Positions 9,612-17,431 of a stretch of 64,000 bases of DNA are shown here, in pieces. The notes under the pieces are model-generated. The model worked only from the letters and a program-made list of their open reading frames with translations, did not search any database and was not told the DNA's origin. The stretch's first letter is position 1, and each line of letters opens with the position of its first letter. This DNA comes from Nitrincola tapanii (GTDB lineage Bacteria > Pseudomonadota > Gammaproteobacteria > Pseudomonadales > Balneatricaceae): NCBI RefSeq assembly GCF_008368715.1, contig NZ_SMRS01000002.1, positions 124,001 through 188,000 of the forward strand, given 5' to 3'. Made by a program: the position numbers and the translations under genes.

Positions 9612-10225
9612 AGCGTTTAGCTATTTTAGGGGCCAGTGGCCATGGAAAGGTGGTTGCCGATATCGCTGAGTGTTGCGGCTGGAATGAAGTCGTTTTCTTC
9701 GATGACGCCTGGCCTAATGTCTCCGCTAATGGCCATTGGGCGGTAGCGGGCAATAGCCAAACGTTGGTCGAGTGCGTGGATACTTTCACCGGAGTGATTA
9801 TTGCGATCGGCAATAATGCCATTCGAGCTGAAAAGCTGTGCTGGCTGTCTGAAATAGGGGCTCCTGTGGTGACTTTAGTGCATCCTTCTGCGGTTATCAG
9901 TCAATACGCTAACCTGGGTACAGGCACAGTCGTGATGCCGGGTGTGGTAGTGAATGTTTCATCGCAGATAGGTGATGGTGTAATTCTCAACACGGGTTGT
10001 AGCATTGACCACGACTGCAGCGTGGGTGACTGTTCTCATATTAGCCCCGGTGTGCGTTTGGCCGGGGGTGTCCGGATAGGTGCGCAAAGCTGGATTGGCA
10101 TTGGAACTTCCGTGAAACAGTTGGTCAAGATTGGCCAGGGGGTGACCGTGGGTGCCGGTGCTGCGGTCGTCACTGATCTGCCCGATAGCGTAACAGCGGT
10201 GGGTGTGCCAGCTAAGGTGATTTGA
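9608..10225 (+). CDS. PglD-like sugar N-acetyltransferase
   Basis: A 205-residue protein with the two PglD domains. An N-terminal Rossmann-like UDP-sugar-binding domain starts with LAILGASGHGKVVADIAE. A C-terminal left-handed beta-helix of hexapeptide repeats follows, visible as the isoleucine/valine-spaced turns from about residue 95 (VIGDGVILNTGCSIDHDCSVGD region, with the catalytic His). PglD acetylates the 4-amino group of UDP-4-amino-sugars to give UDP-diacetylbacillosamine. It is co-translated with the PglC-like gene. The aminotransferase expected next to it is 1.6 kb away because the TAC unit sits between. Confidence 0.9.
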   Translation: MKRLAILGASGHGKVVADIAECCGWNEVVFFDDAWPNVSANGHWAVAGNSQTLVECVDTFTGVIIAIGNNAIRAEKLCWLSEIGAPVVTLVHPSAVISQYANLGTGTVVMPGVVVNVSSQIGDGVILNTGCSIDHDCSVGDCSHISPGVRLAGGVRIGAQSWIGIGTSVKQLVKIGQGVTVGAGAAVVTDLPDSVTAVGVPAKVI

Positions 10226-10296
10226 ATCGCTCACCATTCCTTCAGATGTGGTGTGGCCGACCTGCTGTAGTGGATAAGGAACTCTACTTGCTTGGA

Positions 10297-10311
10297 TTAC
10301 CATAATGGTAA
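10297..10311. promoter_or_regulatory. Palindrome over the MqsR-like start codon
   Basis: TTACCAT-A-ATGGTAA is a perfect 7-bp inverted repeat with a one-base centre. It spans the ATG at 10305. MqsA antitoxins bind palindromes of the general form AACCT-spacer-AGGTT through their HTH domain, so this is the natural candidate operator for autoregulation of the three-gene unit. No good ribosome binding site precedes the ATG at the usual distance: an AAGGA lies 24 bases upstream. The operator role is inferred. Confidence 0.5.
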
Positions 10312-10739
10312 ATAATCAAACAAACGTGAGCGCTTATGCTGGGGTGCCGCCATTAGAAGGAATCACCCGCACTATTGCAGGCGGTCCATTGTATGAGCCT
10401 GCCCATGTTTTGGCTCTGTTACACCAAGGTGAGTCACATACACGTGCTTGGACGCGCAAGTGTATAAATGATCTACAGAGGTATGCTTTAGACGGAGATG
10501 ATGTAGCTGTACTGTTGAAAGAGGCGCTGCAGCATGGACGTTACAGAAACTCTGAATGGTGTCAGCAGCGGCCGACTGGCCCTTGGGCGGCTTGTGATGC
10601 GTACATATTAACTAAGATGGAATGGATACCTCATGCGTACAAAGAGTTACCGGTTGAGTACTATATCAAATTTGCGATCGCTAAAAGCGGTACTGTAATA
10701 CTGTTGGTATCCTGTCATTTGCCGGAAGATCGAGGTTAG
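10305..10739 (+). CDS. mqsR: MqsR-family toxin of a TAC unit
   Basis: A 144-residue protein whose C-terminal 95 residues follow the MqsR pattern: a helix with LALLHQGESHTRAWTRK, then a WAACDAYIL segment, and a final strand pair EYYIKFAIAK / TVILLVSCHLPE like the YLKITV...LIVSF end of E. coli MqsR. MqsR is a RelE-fold mRNA interferase that cuts mostly at GCU. The protein is longer than E. coli MqsR (98 residues) by an N-terminal extension of about 40 residues. The start has a poor Shine-Dalgarno and overlaps a palindrome, so translation may be low. It is followed after 2 bp by its MqsA-type antitoxin and then a SecB-like chaperone. Confidence 0.75.
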   Translation: MVNNQTNVSAYAGVPPLEGITRTIAGGPLYEPAHVLALLHQGESHTRAWTRKCINDLQRYALDGDDVAVLLKEALQHGRYRNSEWCQQRPTGPWAACDAYILTKMEWIPHAYKELPVEYYIKFAIAKSGTVILLVSCHLPEDRG

Positions 10740-10741
10740 TC

Positions 10742-11293
10742 ATGATCAAATCAGCTCTATGCCCAATTTGCGGTGAGGGTTTATTAGCTCCGCAGGTCGA
10801 GATGGTTCCAGTGGAATACCGTGGCGTTATCAGGCAGATCGAAAGTCATCTATCCATATGTGATTGTTGTGGGTCCGAACAAGTTGGACCTGCAGAGTTA
10901 CGTGCAAACAAGCGCTTGATGGTTGCCTTCAAGAAAGAGGTAGATGGTCTGCTTACGGGGGCGCAAGTGCGCTTGCTTCGAGAGCGTCTTGGAATTAATC
11001 AGGGTGAAGCCGCAAGAGTTTTTGGCGGTGGCCCGGTTGCTTTCTCAAAGTACGAAAGTGACGATGTGAGTCAGTCTGAGGCCATGGATAAGCTGCTGCG
11101 TATAGCGGATGCCTTGCCAGAGGCTTTTGCTATTCTTGCTGCCGAAGCAGGCGTGGCACCTGCCAAGCCTGGGGTGTTGTGGCAGATGCTTTCTGTTCCA
11201 GCGAGGGGTAGCGATGTTACATGCCTCAAGCAAAGACCCAGGTTGCATGTTGTGTCGTCTTCTAACCATGAGGTGGTAAGGGAATACGCATGA
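10742..11293 (+). CDS. mqsA: MqsA-family antitoxin with C-terminal extension
   Basis: A 183-residue protein. The N-terminal zinc domain has two Cys pairs (CPICGEG near residue 8, CDCCGS near residue 40), the YgiT-type zinc finger that binds MqsR. An HTH domain follows with RERLGINQGEAARVFGGGPVAFSKYE, very close to the DNA-binding part of E. coli MqsA. Beyond about residue 135 there is a tail of some 45 residues, with a VLWQML stretch, absent from ordinary MqsA. In TAC systems such a tail is the chaperone-addiction region bound by the SecB-like partner; I infer that here. GAGG stands 7 bases before the ATG, a stronger site than the toxin has. It overlaps the chaperone gene by 4 bp. Confidence 0.86.
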   Translation: MIKSALCPICGEGLLAPQVEMVPVEYRGVIRQIESHLSICDCCGSEQVGPAELRANKRLMVAFKKEVDGLLTGAQVRLLRERLGINQGEAARVFGGGPVAFSKYESDDVSQSEAMDKLLRIADALPEAFAILAAEAGVAPAKPGVLWQMLSVPARGSDVTCLKQRPRLHVVSSSNHEVVREYA

Positions 11294-11790
11294 CCATCTC
11301 ACACACCCTTCAAAAAGCTATTGATAGCCTGAGGCTGCAGGACGTATATCTTCGGGATAGCTTTGCTCATTGCCATGATGAGTTTGATCCTAAATATTTG
11401 GGTGAACAGGAAGCGTTGAATGTTCAGCAGATGCACGTAGTAAGGCAAACCGTGATTGCCGACCTTGAAGGTAATGGGAAGCTGGTGCGTGTGTTTGTGC
11501 GTTTTGGTGTGCGTTGGGTCAACCCGATTGCAGAGCGATCTATGGATGAGCAGGGCTCGCCAAGCGTAGTGGCGAATATTGAGGCGGAGTTCATCGCTGA
11601 ATATGCACTTGAACAAGAGATATCCCAAACGTGTATTGATGATTTCGCCACTCAAAATGCCAGTCTTCATGTTTGGCCATACTGGCGTGAGTTTCTCGCG
11701 TCGCAATGTGAGCGTATGCGCCTGCCGCGCATCGTGCTGCCTGCCTGGCAACTGCCTCATCACCGTCGGGAAGAAAGTTCCGGGTGCTAA
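11290..11790 (+). CDS. SecB-like chaperone of the MqsRA TAC unit
   Basis: A 166-residue protein of SecB size and fold signature. An N-terminal LRLQDVYLRDSFAH segment corresponds to the first SecB strand. The C-terminal half has a helix carrying LHVWPYWREFLASQCERMRLP, matching the LFPYAREVISDLV...FP segment of SecB. TAC chaperones bind the antitoxin tail, protect it from degradation and so keep the toxin silent. It is encoded last, with an ATGA overlap with the antitoxin, the standard TAC order. A second homologue at 17431-17880 shares the HVWPYWRE motif. It lies 25 bp before the PglE-like gene, so the unit is embedded in the sugar operon. Confidence 0.82.
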   Translation: MTISHTLQKAIDSLRLQDVYLRDSFAHCHDEFDPKYLGEQEALNVQQMHVVRQTVIADLEGNGKLVRVFVRFGVRWVNPIAERSMDEQGSPSVVANIEAEFIAEYALEQEISQTCIDDFATQNASLHVWPYWREFLASQCERMRLPRIVLPAWQLPHHRREESSGC

Positions 11791-11815
11791 CTCTTCATTT
11801 TTCTTTGGGTAAATC

Positions 11816-12976
11816 ATGCTAAACAGTCCTTTCTCTCCCTGGCCCTCTTTCACCGAGGAAGAGGCTAATGCTGTGCGCGATGTTTTGCTTTCCAACAAAG
11901 TCAATTATTGGACTGGACAGGAAGGGCGACAGTTTGAACGTGAGTTTGCCGAGTATGTCGGCACTGAGTATGCCATTGCGCTTGCCAACGGCACGGTGGC
12001 GTTGGATCTAGCGTTGAATGCGCTGGGTGTGGGAGCTGGGGATGAGGTGATTGTGACCTCGCGTACCTTCTTGGCATCGGTTTCCAGTATTGTGAATGCC
12101 GGTGCCGTGCCGGTGTTTGCCGATGTGGATGCCGACAACCAGAACATTACCGCTGCTTCCATAGCGGCGGTGATTACACCGCGTACCCGAGCCGTTGTTT
12201 GCGTGCACCTTGCCGGTTGGCCCTGTGATATGGACCCGATTATGGCACTGGCACAAGCGCATGATCTGTTTGTCATTGAGGATTGTGCGCAGGCTCATGG
12301 TGCACGTTATAAAGGGCGGGCGGTGGGTTCCATCGGCCATGTTGGCTGCTGGTCATTTTGTCAGGATAAGATTATGACGACTGGCGGTGAGGGGGGGATG
12401 GTCACCACTCAGGATAAGCAGCTCTGGTCAAAGATGTGGTCTTTTAAGGATCATGGTAAAGCTTGGGAGGCCGTTTATGAACGTGAGCATCCGCCGGGGT
12501 TTCGTTGGTTACATGAATCTTTCGGTACCAATTGGCGCATAACGGAGATGCAAGCGGTGATAGGCCGGATTCAGCTGAAGCATATGCCGCAATGGCACGC
12601 AACGCGTTTAAGCTATGCGCAACAAATTTGGAACACGGCCAAGGATCTATCGGGTTTACGTGTGCCCGAGTTGCCCGCTGACATCGAACATGCGGCCTAT
12701 AAGTGTTATCTGTTTGTAGAGGGCTGTGCACAAGAGCGCGACCAGATTATGCAACAGATCAACGAGCGTGGCGTACCCTGCTTCTCGGGTTCCTGCTCAG
12801 AGGTGTATCTTGAAAAGGCTTTCGATGGCACGGGTTGGCGACCTGGAAAGCCTCTGCCGGTCGCGCATGAACTGGGCGACACGAGTCTGATGTTTTTAGT
12901 CCACCCAACTTTGACACAGGCTGAAATCGATAAAACCTGTGAAGTACTGAAGCAGGTGATGTCAGCTCGGGGTTGA
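11816..12976 (+). CDS. PglE-like UDP-4-keto-sugar aminotransferase
   Basis: A 386-residue PLP enzyme of the DegT/DnrJ/EryC1 family. It shows FSPWPSFTEEEANAV at the N-terminus, AFALANGTVAL-type phosphate binding near residue 58, VIEDCAQAHGARYKG (the Asp that contacts the pyridine nitrogen) near residue 150, and SFCQDKIMTTGGEGGM with the Schiff-base Lys near residue 184. It transfers an amino group to a UDP-4-keto-6-deoxy sugar, the middle step of diacetylbacillosamine synthesis, between the PglF-like dehydratase (18071) and the PglD-like acetyltransferase (9608). Both partners are separated from it here by inserted defence-type genes. Confidence 0.88.
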   Translation: MLNSPFSPWPSFTEEEANAVRDVLLSNKVNYWTGQEGRQFEREFAEYVGTEYAIALANGTVALDLALNALGVGAGDEVIVTSRTFLASVSSIVNAGAVPVFADVDADNQNITAASIAAVITPRTRAVVCVHLAGWPCDMDPIMALAQAHDLFVIEDCAQAHGARYKGRAVGSIGHVGCWSFCQDKIMTTGGEGGMVTTQDKQLWSKMWSFKDHGKAWEAVYEREHPPGFRWLHESFGTNWRITEMQAVIGRIQLKHMPQWHATRLSYAQQIWNTAKDLSGLRVPELPADIEHAAYKCYLFVEGCAQERDQIMQQINERGVPCFSGSCSEVYLEKAFDGTGWRPGKPLPVAHELGDTSLMFLVHPTLTQAEIDKTCEVLKQVMSARG

Positions 12977-13012
12977 ACCTTGGAAGTTAAATACGTGACC
13001 TACCCACTCCAT

Positions 13013-13144
13013 GGAAGGAGTACGCATGAAAAATTCATTTGTTGAAACGTAAGAGAACTCGCGCTTTGTTTTTCAGGCTTAATAAATCTAACTTTCTGGC
13101 AAAAATTGTCAAAAACCAAGTTTAAATTAGCCATTAGCTAATTT
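13013..13144 (+). other. Gap: orphan ribosome binding site, 8-codon ORF and AT hairpin
   Basis: This stretch follows the aminotransferase stop. It holds a strong Shine-Dalgarno (GGAAGGAG at 13013-13020) placed correctly before ATG 13026, but the ORF ends after eight codons (MKNSFVET, stop at 13050). That looks like the start of a gene cut off when the next module arrived. Further on, AAATTAGC at 13124-13131 and GCTAATTT at 13137-13144 form a hairpin followed by T, a possible weak terminator or operator ahead of the ATPase gene. Confidence 0.4.
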
Positions 13145-13200
13145 TTCATGCTATTTTCATCTACGCACGCACAATAAACTACGTTCAAAGGTGAAAACTG

Positions 13201-14472
13201 ATGCTAATCGAGGTGTCTGTAACTAACTATCGCTCGATCCACACTACGCAAACATTTAGTCTGATGAAGAGTAGTGGTGATGAGTTGGTCGACTCCAACA
13301 GTTTTGTGATCGATGCGCCCAGTCGGTTCGAGTTACTGCGTTCATCTGCAATTTATGGTCCGAATGCCAGTGGAAAGTCTAATTTTTTACTGGCTTTGCG
13401 AACGTTACAACGAATCGTCTTAGAGTCATCTACAGCTCGTCAGCACGGTGATCCCTTGCCGGTAGTGCCTTTTCGGTTATGTCCTAAAAGTCGCCTCCAA
13501 CCCAGCGAGTTCGAAGTCACTTTTTTAGTAGAGAATGTACGTTACCAGTACGGTTTTTCTGCTACAGCGTCTCGTATTCACGATGAGTGGTTGCTGGCAT
13601 ACCCCAAGGGACGTGCCCAGCGTTGGTTTAACCGTTCATGGAATGATGACAAGCAGTGCCACGAGTGGGAGTTAGGCAGTAATTTACTAGGTGAAAAACA
13701 ACTTTGGCAAAAATCGACGCGCGATAATGCGTTGTTTTTGTCAACCGCTGTACAACTCAATAGTAAACAGTTAAAACCTTTATTTGACTGGTTTAAATCT
13801 ACTTTACGCATGGCCGGAATCGGTGGCTGGGGGCCTGAATTCAGCGCGTCTCTGTGTGAGAAGGAAGATAAGCCACGTGTGATGGGTTTTCTGCATGCTG
13901 CAGACCTGCAAATTGATGATGTCTTGGTTGAAGCTCAAGCTTTTGATGTTAACCAGCTGCCTGAGGATATTCCTGAATCTCTACGTGTAGTCATTGCCGA
14001 TGAATTGAAAGATAAACATCGCTTTGAGATCAAAACAGTACACAAAGACAGTGAAGGAAAGCCTGTGATCTTCAATTTCGATGATGAATCAGAGGGTACG
14101 CAAAAGCTATTTTCCTTTGCAGGCCCTTGGTTGGATGCGCTCAAAAACGGTTATGTTCTGTTTATTGATGAACTCCACGATAATCTTCATCCGTTATTGG
14201 TACGCTATTTAGTCGAGTTATTCCATAACAGCGAAACAAATCCCAAAAATGCTCAGCTGATCTTTACCACACATGAAACGTCGATTTTGAATCAGGATGT
14301 TTTCCGTCGAGATCAAATTTGGTTTTGTGAGAAAAACGCTGCACAGTCCTCTCAAATCTACCCTCTGACAGACTTCAGTCCAAGAAAGAGCCGCGAAAAT
14401 CTGGAACTTGCTTACCTATCTGGACGTTATGGCGCACTGCCGTTCATCAAGAAGATGAAAAGCAAAAGTTAA
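13201..14472 (+). CDS. AAA family ATPase, RloA/AbiLi-like
   Basis: A 423-residue ABC/SMC-like AAA ATPase. The N-terminus (MLIEVSVTNYRSI) and Walker A YGPNASGKSN near residues 52-61 are typical of the AAA_15/AAA_21 ATPases of phage-defence modules. Walker B is at YVLFIDELHDNLHP near residue 318, and the switch histidine is in FTTHET near residue 358. The downstream gene is an RloB homologue, and this pairing is that of RloA-RloB in restriction loci and of the AbiL abortive-infection system. The ATPase reads intact but its partner is broken, so the system may be dead or altered. The assignment of the pair to AbiL is from memory of the family and should be treated as likely rather than certain. 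Confidence 0.78.
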   Translation: MLIEVSVTNYRSIHTTQTFSLMKSSGDELVDSNSFVIDAPSRFELLRSSAIYGPNASGKSNFLLALRTLQRIVLESSTARQHGDPLPVVPFRLCPKSRLQPSEFEVTFLVENVRYQYGFSATASRIHDEWLLAYPKGRAQRWFNRSWNDDKQCHEWELGSNLLGEKQLWQKSTRDNALFLSTAVQLNSKQLKPLFDWFKSTLRMAGIGGWGPEFSASLCEKEDKPRVMGFLHAADLQIDDVLVEAQAFDVNQLPEDIPESLRVVIADELKDKHRFEIKTVHKDSEGKPVIFNFDDESEGTQKLFSFAGPWLDALKNGYVLFIDELHDNLHPLLVRYLVELFHNSETNPKNAQLIFTTHETSILNQDVFRRDQIWFCEKNAAQSSQIYPLTDFSPRKSRENLELAYLSGRYGALPFIKKMKSKS

Positions 14473-14481
14473 GGATATGAC

Positions 14482-15040
14482 ATGGGCACGGATAACCTGT
14501 TTCACAAACAAAGAAAACCGAAAAGTGCTAAACAGTTGCGGCGTGGCCAGCCTAAACGTGCAGCTTATGAAAAAATTCTGATTGTCTGTGAGGGTGAAAA
14601 AACAGAGCCTCACTATTTTATGGGTGCGCGAAATTATTATGGGTTGAGCACTGTGAATGTTGAGGTGCGTGGTGATAGTGGAGCAGATCCATCGAGCGTT
14701 GAGTGCATTGGCCTCGGCATCACCTCAAGACACCTTCTTTGCAATACCTTCAGTTCCCAGTTTTGAATACTGGATACTCTTACATTTCGAGTACACCACT
14801 CAACCCTTTACGGCAACACCTAAAGCTAGTGTCGGTCAACAGGTTCTCCGTAACTTGAAAGTTTACATGCCACATTATGAAAAGGGACTGAAAACAGTGT
14901 TTCAAGAGCTTATCGATCAGATTGATTTTGCGATTAATAACGCTAGGCGTGCGTTGGAGGAAAGCGAGAGAACCGGTTCGGATAATCCCAGTACCTACGT
15001 TCATGAGCTAGTGTGTTGCTTGCGTGATTTAAAAAAGTGA
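14482..15040 (+). pseudogene. RloB-family gene with internal deletion and frameshift
   Basis: Two halves of an RloB-like protein are in different frames. The first (from 14482) has ILIVCEGEKTEPHYF and RGDSGADPSSVE and ends at a stop at 14766. The second continues with FFAIPSVPSFEYWILLHF from about 14740 to 15040. In RloB proteins the segment between these two blocks is about 40 residues and carries an acidic DRD/DKDEH-type motif; here it is missing altogether. A deletion of a length not divisible by three fits. The product would lack the predicted active-site region, so it is probably inactive. Confidence 0.75.
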
Positions 15041-15082
15041 GTTTGATACCGCTGAAAAATTAGATAATTTAAGGAGAACAGG

Positions 15083-16504
15083 ATGTTATCTTTAATCTCA
15101 CATGGTGGAAGTGAAGGGGTGACAGGCTCATGCCATGAGTTGGTGTATGCGCCGGGTAAATCATTTTTAGTGGATTGCGGTTTATTTCAGGGTGCGGAAC
15201 AGTCATCGCATGGTGATACGGCCAATGCCAAAGTATTGAACATTGATTTTGATCTCAGCCAGGTGCAAGCCTTGCTCGTCACTCATGCGCATATCGACCA
15301 TATCGGGCGCATTCCTTATCTGCTAATGGCGGGTTTTACCGGGCCGATTATCTGTACAGACGCCACGGCGAAGCTTTTGCCGCTGATGCTCGAAGATGCG
15401 GTGCGTTTGGGGGTAACACAGGATCGACGCTTGATTACGCTGCTGATCGATAAGATTAAAAGCCTGATGGTGCCGCTGCCCTTTGGTGTGTGGCATCGGC
15501 TGGATGAGCAGGTCAAGCTCAAGTTTAAACGAGCCGGGCACATTCTCGGCTCAGCTTATATCGAGGTGGATCTTGCGCAGCCTCAGCCGTATCAGCAAGG
15601 TGGGCAAATCGGCCAGGTGAAGCGGGTGATCTTTTCAGGGGATCTGGGTGCGCCCTATTCACCGCTATTGCCCAACCTCAAACCTGCCTATGCCTGTGAT
15701 CTTTTGGTGTTAGAGAGCACCTATGGCAATCGCTTGCATCAAGGTCGACGTTTTCGCACGCAAGCTTTAAAAGCGGTAATTGAACATTGTGTGCGGGATC
15801 GCGGTGTGGTGTTGATTCCGGCGTTCAGCCTTGGACGCACTCAGGCGCTTTTGTATGAGTTTGAGCAGATTATCCATCAGCATGGTGGTGATTGGGAAAA
15901 TATCGAGGTGCTGGTGGATTCGCCGATGGCGAATGAAGTGACGCGTATTTATCGTGAACTCAAACCCCTGTGGGATGCGGAGGCGCAGCGTAAATTAGCC
16001 CAAGGCCGTCATCCTTTAGCCTTTGAGCAGTTGACGACGATTAGTGATACTCAAAGCCATCAGCAGGTGGTGGAGTATTTGCAACGTACGGCACGGCCAA
16101 CGATTGTGATTGCGGCAAGCGGAATGTGTACCGGCGGCAGGATTGTCGCTTATCTTAAGGCTCTGCTGGGCGATCCGCGCACGGATATTATTTTTTGTGG
16201 TTATCAAAGCCCAGGCACCAATGGTTGGGCGATCCAGCGTTATGGCAATAAACAGCGTTATCCCCAAGGGTACGTGGAGTTAGATGGGCAGCGTTACCCG
16301 ATCAATGCTCAGGTACACCATCTCAGCGGTTATTCCGCGCATGCGGATCAGCAAGATCTCATCAATTTTGTTAAGCGCATGCGTCGCCCTCCAAAGTTTG
16401 TGCGCTTGGTACATGGTGATACACAAGCGAAAAGCGTGTTAGCCAATAAACTCCGCGAAACCTTACCCGGCCTTCAGGTTGGGTATGATGGTGACTTCCT
16501 TTGA
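15083..16504 (+). CDS. Metallo-beta-lactamase/beta-CASP RNase-like protein
   Basis: A 473-residue protein of the CPSF-type nuclease family. An N-terminal metallo-beta-lactamase domain has the zinc-binding THAHIDHIGR near residue 72. A beta-CASP insertion follows (LIPAFSLGRTQALLYE, then ASGMCTGGRIVAYL near residue 350). The C-terminal RMMBL segment has the conserved HHLSGYSAHADQQDL near residue 413. Members process or degrade RNA. It has its own good ribosome binding site (AAGGAG, 15071-15076). It sits between the broken RloB gene and the second TAC unit, so a defence link is possible, but free-standing copies also occur as housekeeping genes. Confidence 0.85.
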   Translation: MLSLISHGGSEGVTGSCHELVYAPGKSFLVDCGLFQGAEQSSHGDTANAKVLNIDFDLSQVQALLVTHAHIDHIGRIPYLLMAGFTGPIICTDATAKLLPLMLEDAVRLGVTQDRRLITLLIDKIKSLMVPLPFGVWHRLDEQVKLKFKRAGHILGSAYIEVDLAQPQPYQQGGQIGQVKRVIFSGDLGAPYSPLLPNLKPAYACDLLVLESTYGNRLHQGRRFRTQALKAVIEHCVRDRGVVLIPAFSLGRTQALLYEFEQIIHQHGGDWENIEVLVDSPMANEVTRIYRELKPLWDAEAQRKLAQGRHPLAFEQLTTISDTQSHQQVVEYLQRTARPTIVIAASGMCTGGRIVAYLKALLGDPRTDIIFCGYQSPGTNGWAIQRYGNKQRYPQGYVELDGQRYPINAQVHHLSGYSAHADQQDLINFVKRMRRPPKFVRLVHGDTQAKSVLANKLRETLPGLQVGYDGDFL

Positions 16505-16563
16505 ACGAATGAGATGTCTGGTCATCTGGTAACTGAATTAAAGACAGAACTTTTTGCCTTGCG

Positions 16564-16588
16564 TGCTAATATATATATTAACAAGGTG
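16564..16588 (+). promoter_or_regulatory. Promoter/operator of the second TAC unit
   Basis: TAATATATATATTA at 16567-16580 is a perfect 14-bp palindrome. It overlaps an extended -10-like TGCTAATAT. An AAGGTG ribosome binding site follows at 16583-16588, 5 bases before the GTG start. A palindrome covering the -10 region is where an HTH antitoxin would be expected to bind and repress. The sequence is plain to see. Its function is inferred. Confidence 0.45.
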
Positions 16589-16593
16589 CTCTT

Positions 16594-17010
16594 GTGAATG
16601 ATAACATCAAGGATGAGGTAGAAGGTAAGAGGTACCGAGTTGTTCATTGTGTCGGTGCGCTAGAAAGTTTTTTCGAAGCTTTGCGCCATGTCGAGGCTCG
16701 AAAGCTTCAGACCTTTAAGCGTGGAATGGCTCAGCAAATACAGCGTCTTGCAGACGGTCATAGAGTGAGTCGTGAGAACTTTCCAAAAGAGGGTGAGCTG
16801 CCAAAAAAACGTAACGGTAAGTCTGCAGGTTACTTTTTTGCATTTAAACGAATGCCTATAAGAGGCTACTGTTGGCAGTCAGAATGCCATCCTGATACAT
16901 GGTTTATAAGTCATTATGTATTTAAGGACTATCAAAAGTTAAAAGCTAAAGATGTGGACAGAGTCGCCCACAATTGGATACGTATTGAGGTGGACGGAGA
17001 TGAGCGCTAA
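16594..17010 (+). CDS. RelE/HigB-like toxin of second TAC unit
   Basis: A 138-residue basic protein. The core from about residue 16 (YRVVHCVGALESFFEAL, then AGYFFAFKRMPIRGYCW and WFISHYVFKDYQKLK) follows the HigB/RelE mRNA-interferase layout: two helices, then a sheet with aromatic and basic residues, and a final basic helix. The start is GTG behind AAGGTG. It overlaps the antitoxin gene by 11 bp and the third gene is a SecB-like chaperone; this order is that of the Mycobacterium tuberculosis HigB-HigA-SecB-like TAC. Similarity to HigB is weak by eye, so the toxin family is less certain than the role given by context. Confidence 0.65.
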   Translation: MNDNIKDEVEGKRYRVVHCVGALESFFEALRHVEARKLQTFKRGMAQQIQRLADGHRVSRENFPKEGELPKKRNGKSAGYFFAFKRMPIRGYCWQSECHPDTWFISHYVFKDYQKLKAKDVDRVAHNWIRIEVDGDER

Positions 17011-17431
17011 AGATTTGTTTTTTAAGACTGGATATGAGTTTAATCGAGCTGATGCGCGAGCCTATGCACGTGAAGAGCTTATTTACAATGTCACCGAAGA
17101 TTTGTTGGTACAGATGGAAGATTTGTCCGTAAGTAAAGTAGAGCTTGCGCGGCGGTTGGGTAAGTCGCGTGCCTATATCAGTCAGATGCTTAAAGGTTCC
17201 CGTAACATGACTTTGGCATCTTTATCAGACATTTGCTTTGCTTTGGGTCTTGAACCTAGGATTGAGCTGCATTCTGAGGCTTCATCTGTCGATCACATTA
17301 AGCCAGTTCACTCATTTGCTACCACGAACTGGAAAACAGATGAAAAGGAGTGTACGCCTGCACATGCGATTGTTCTCGGAAAGAATGTGATTGATCGGCG
17401 CAACCCTGCTCAATGGGAAAAGGTGGCTTGA
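17000..17431 (+). CDS. HigA-like HTH antitoxin of second TAC unit
   Basis: A 143-residue protein with an XRE/HigA-type HTH in the middle (SVSKVELARRLGKSRAYISQMLKG, about residues 52-75). The start is taken as ATG 17000, in front of which GGACGGAG gives a ribosome binding site; a longer reading from 16952 lies wholly inside the toxin gene. After the HTH comes a tail of some 45 residues (from about residue 95) with aromatic residues in NWKTD and QWEKVA. This is the place where TAC antitoxins carry the chaperone-addiction segment. It shares one base with the chaperone start (TGATG). It probably binds the 16567 palindrome and represses the unit. Confidence 0.8.
   Translation: MSAKDLFFKTGYEFNRADARAYAREELIYNVTEDLLVQMEDLSVSKVELARRLGKSRAYISQMLKGSRNMTLASLSDICFALGLEPRIELHSEASSVDHIKPVHSFATTNWKTDEKECTPAHAIVLGKNVIDRRNPAQWEKVA

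Noticed and set aside
11290-11790. Reading the SecB-like gene as the housekeeping secB
   Set aside because: It overlaps an MqsA-like antitoxin, lacks usual secB neighbours (grxC, gpsA), and is divergent from SecB except in the signature helix.
11299-11904. A 201-codon - strand frame over the SecB-like gene and the PglE start
   Set aside because: The + strand gene is supported by its fold motif, ribosome binding site and overlap with the antitoxin. The - strand product has no recognisable features.
13201-16504. A restriction-modification system
   Set aside because: RloA/RloB-like genes are often linked to type I restriction loci, but no HsdR, HsdM or HsdS or other methyltransferase motif is present between 10 and 18 kb.
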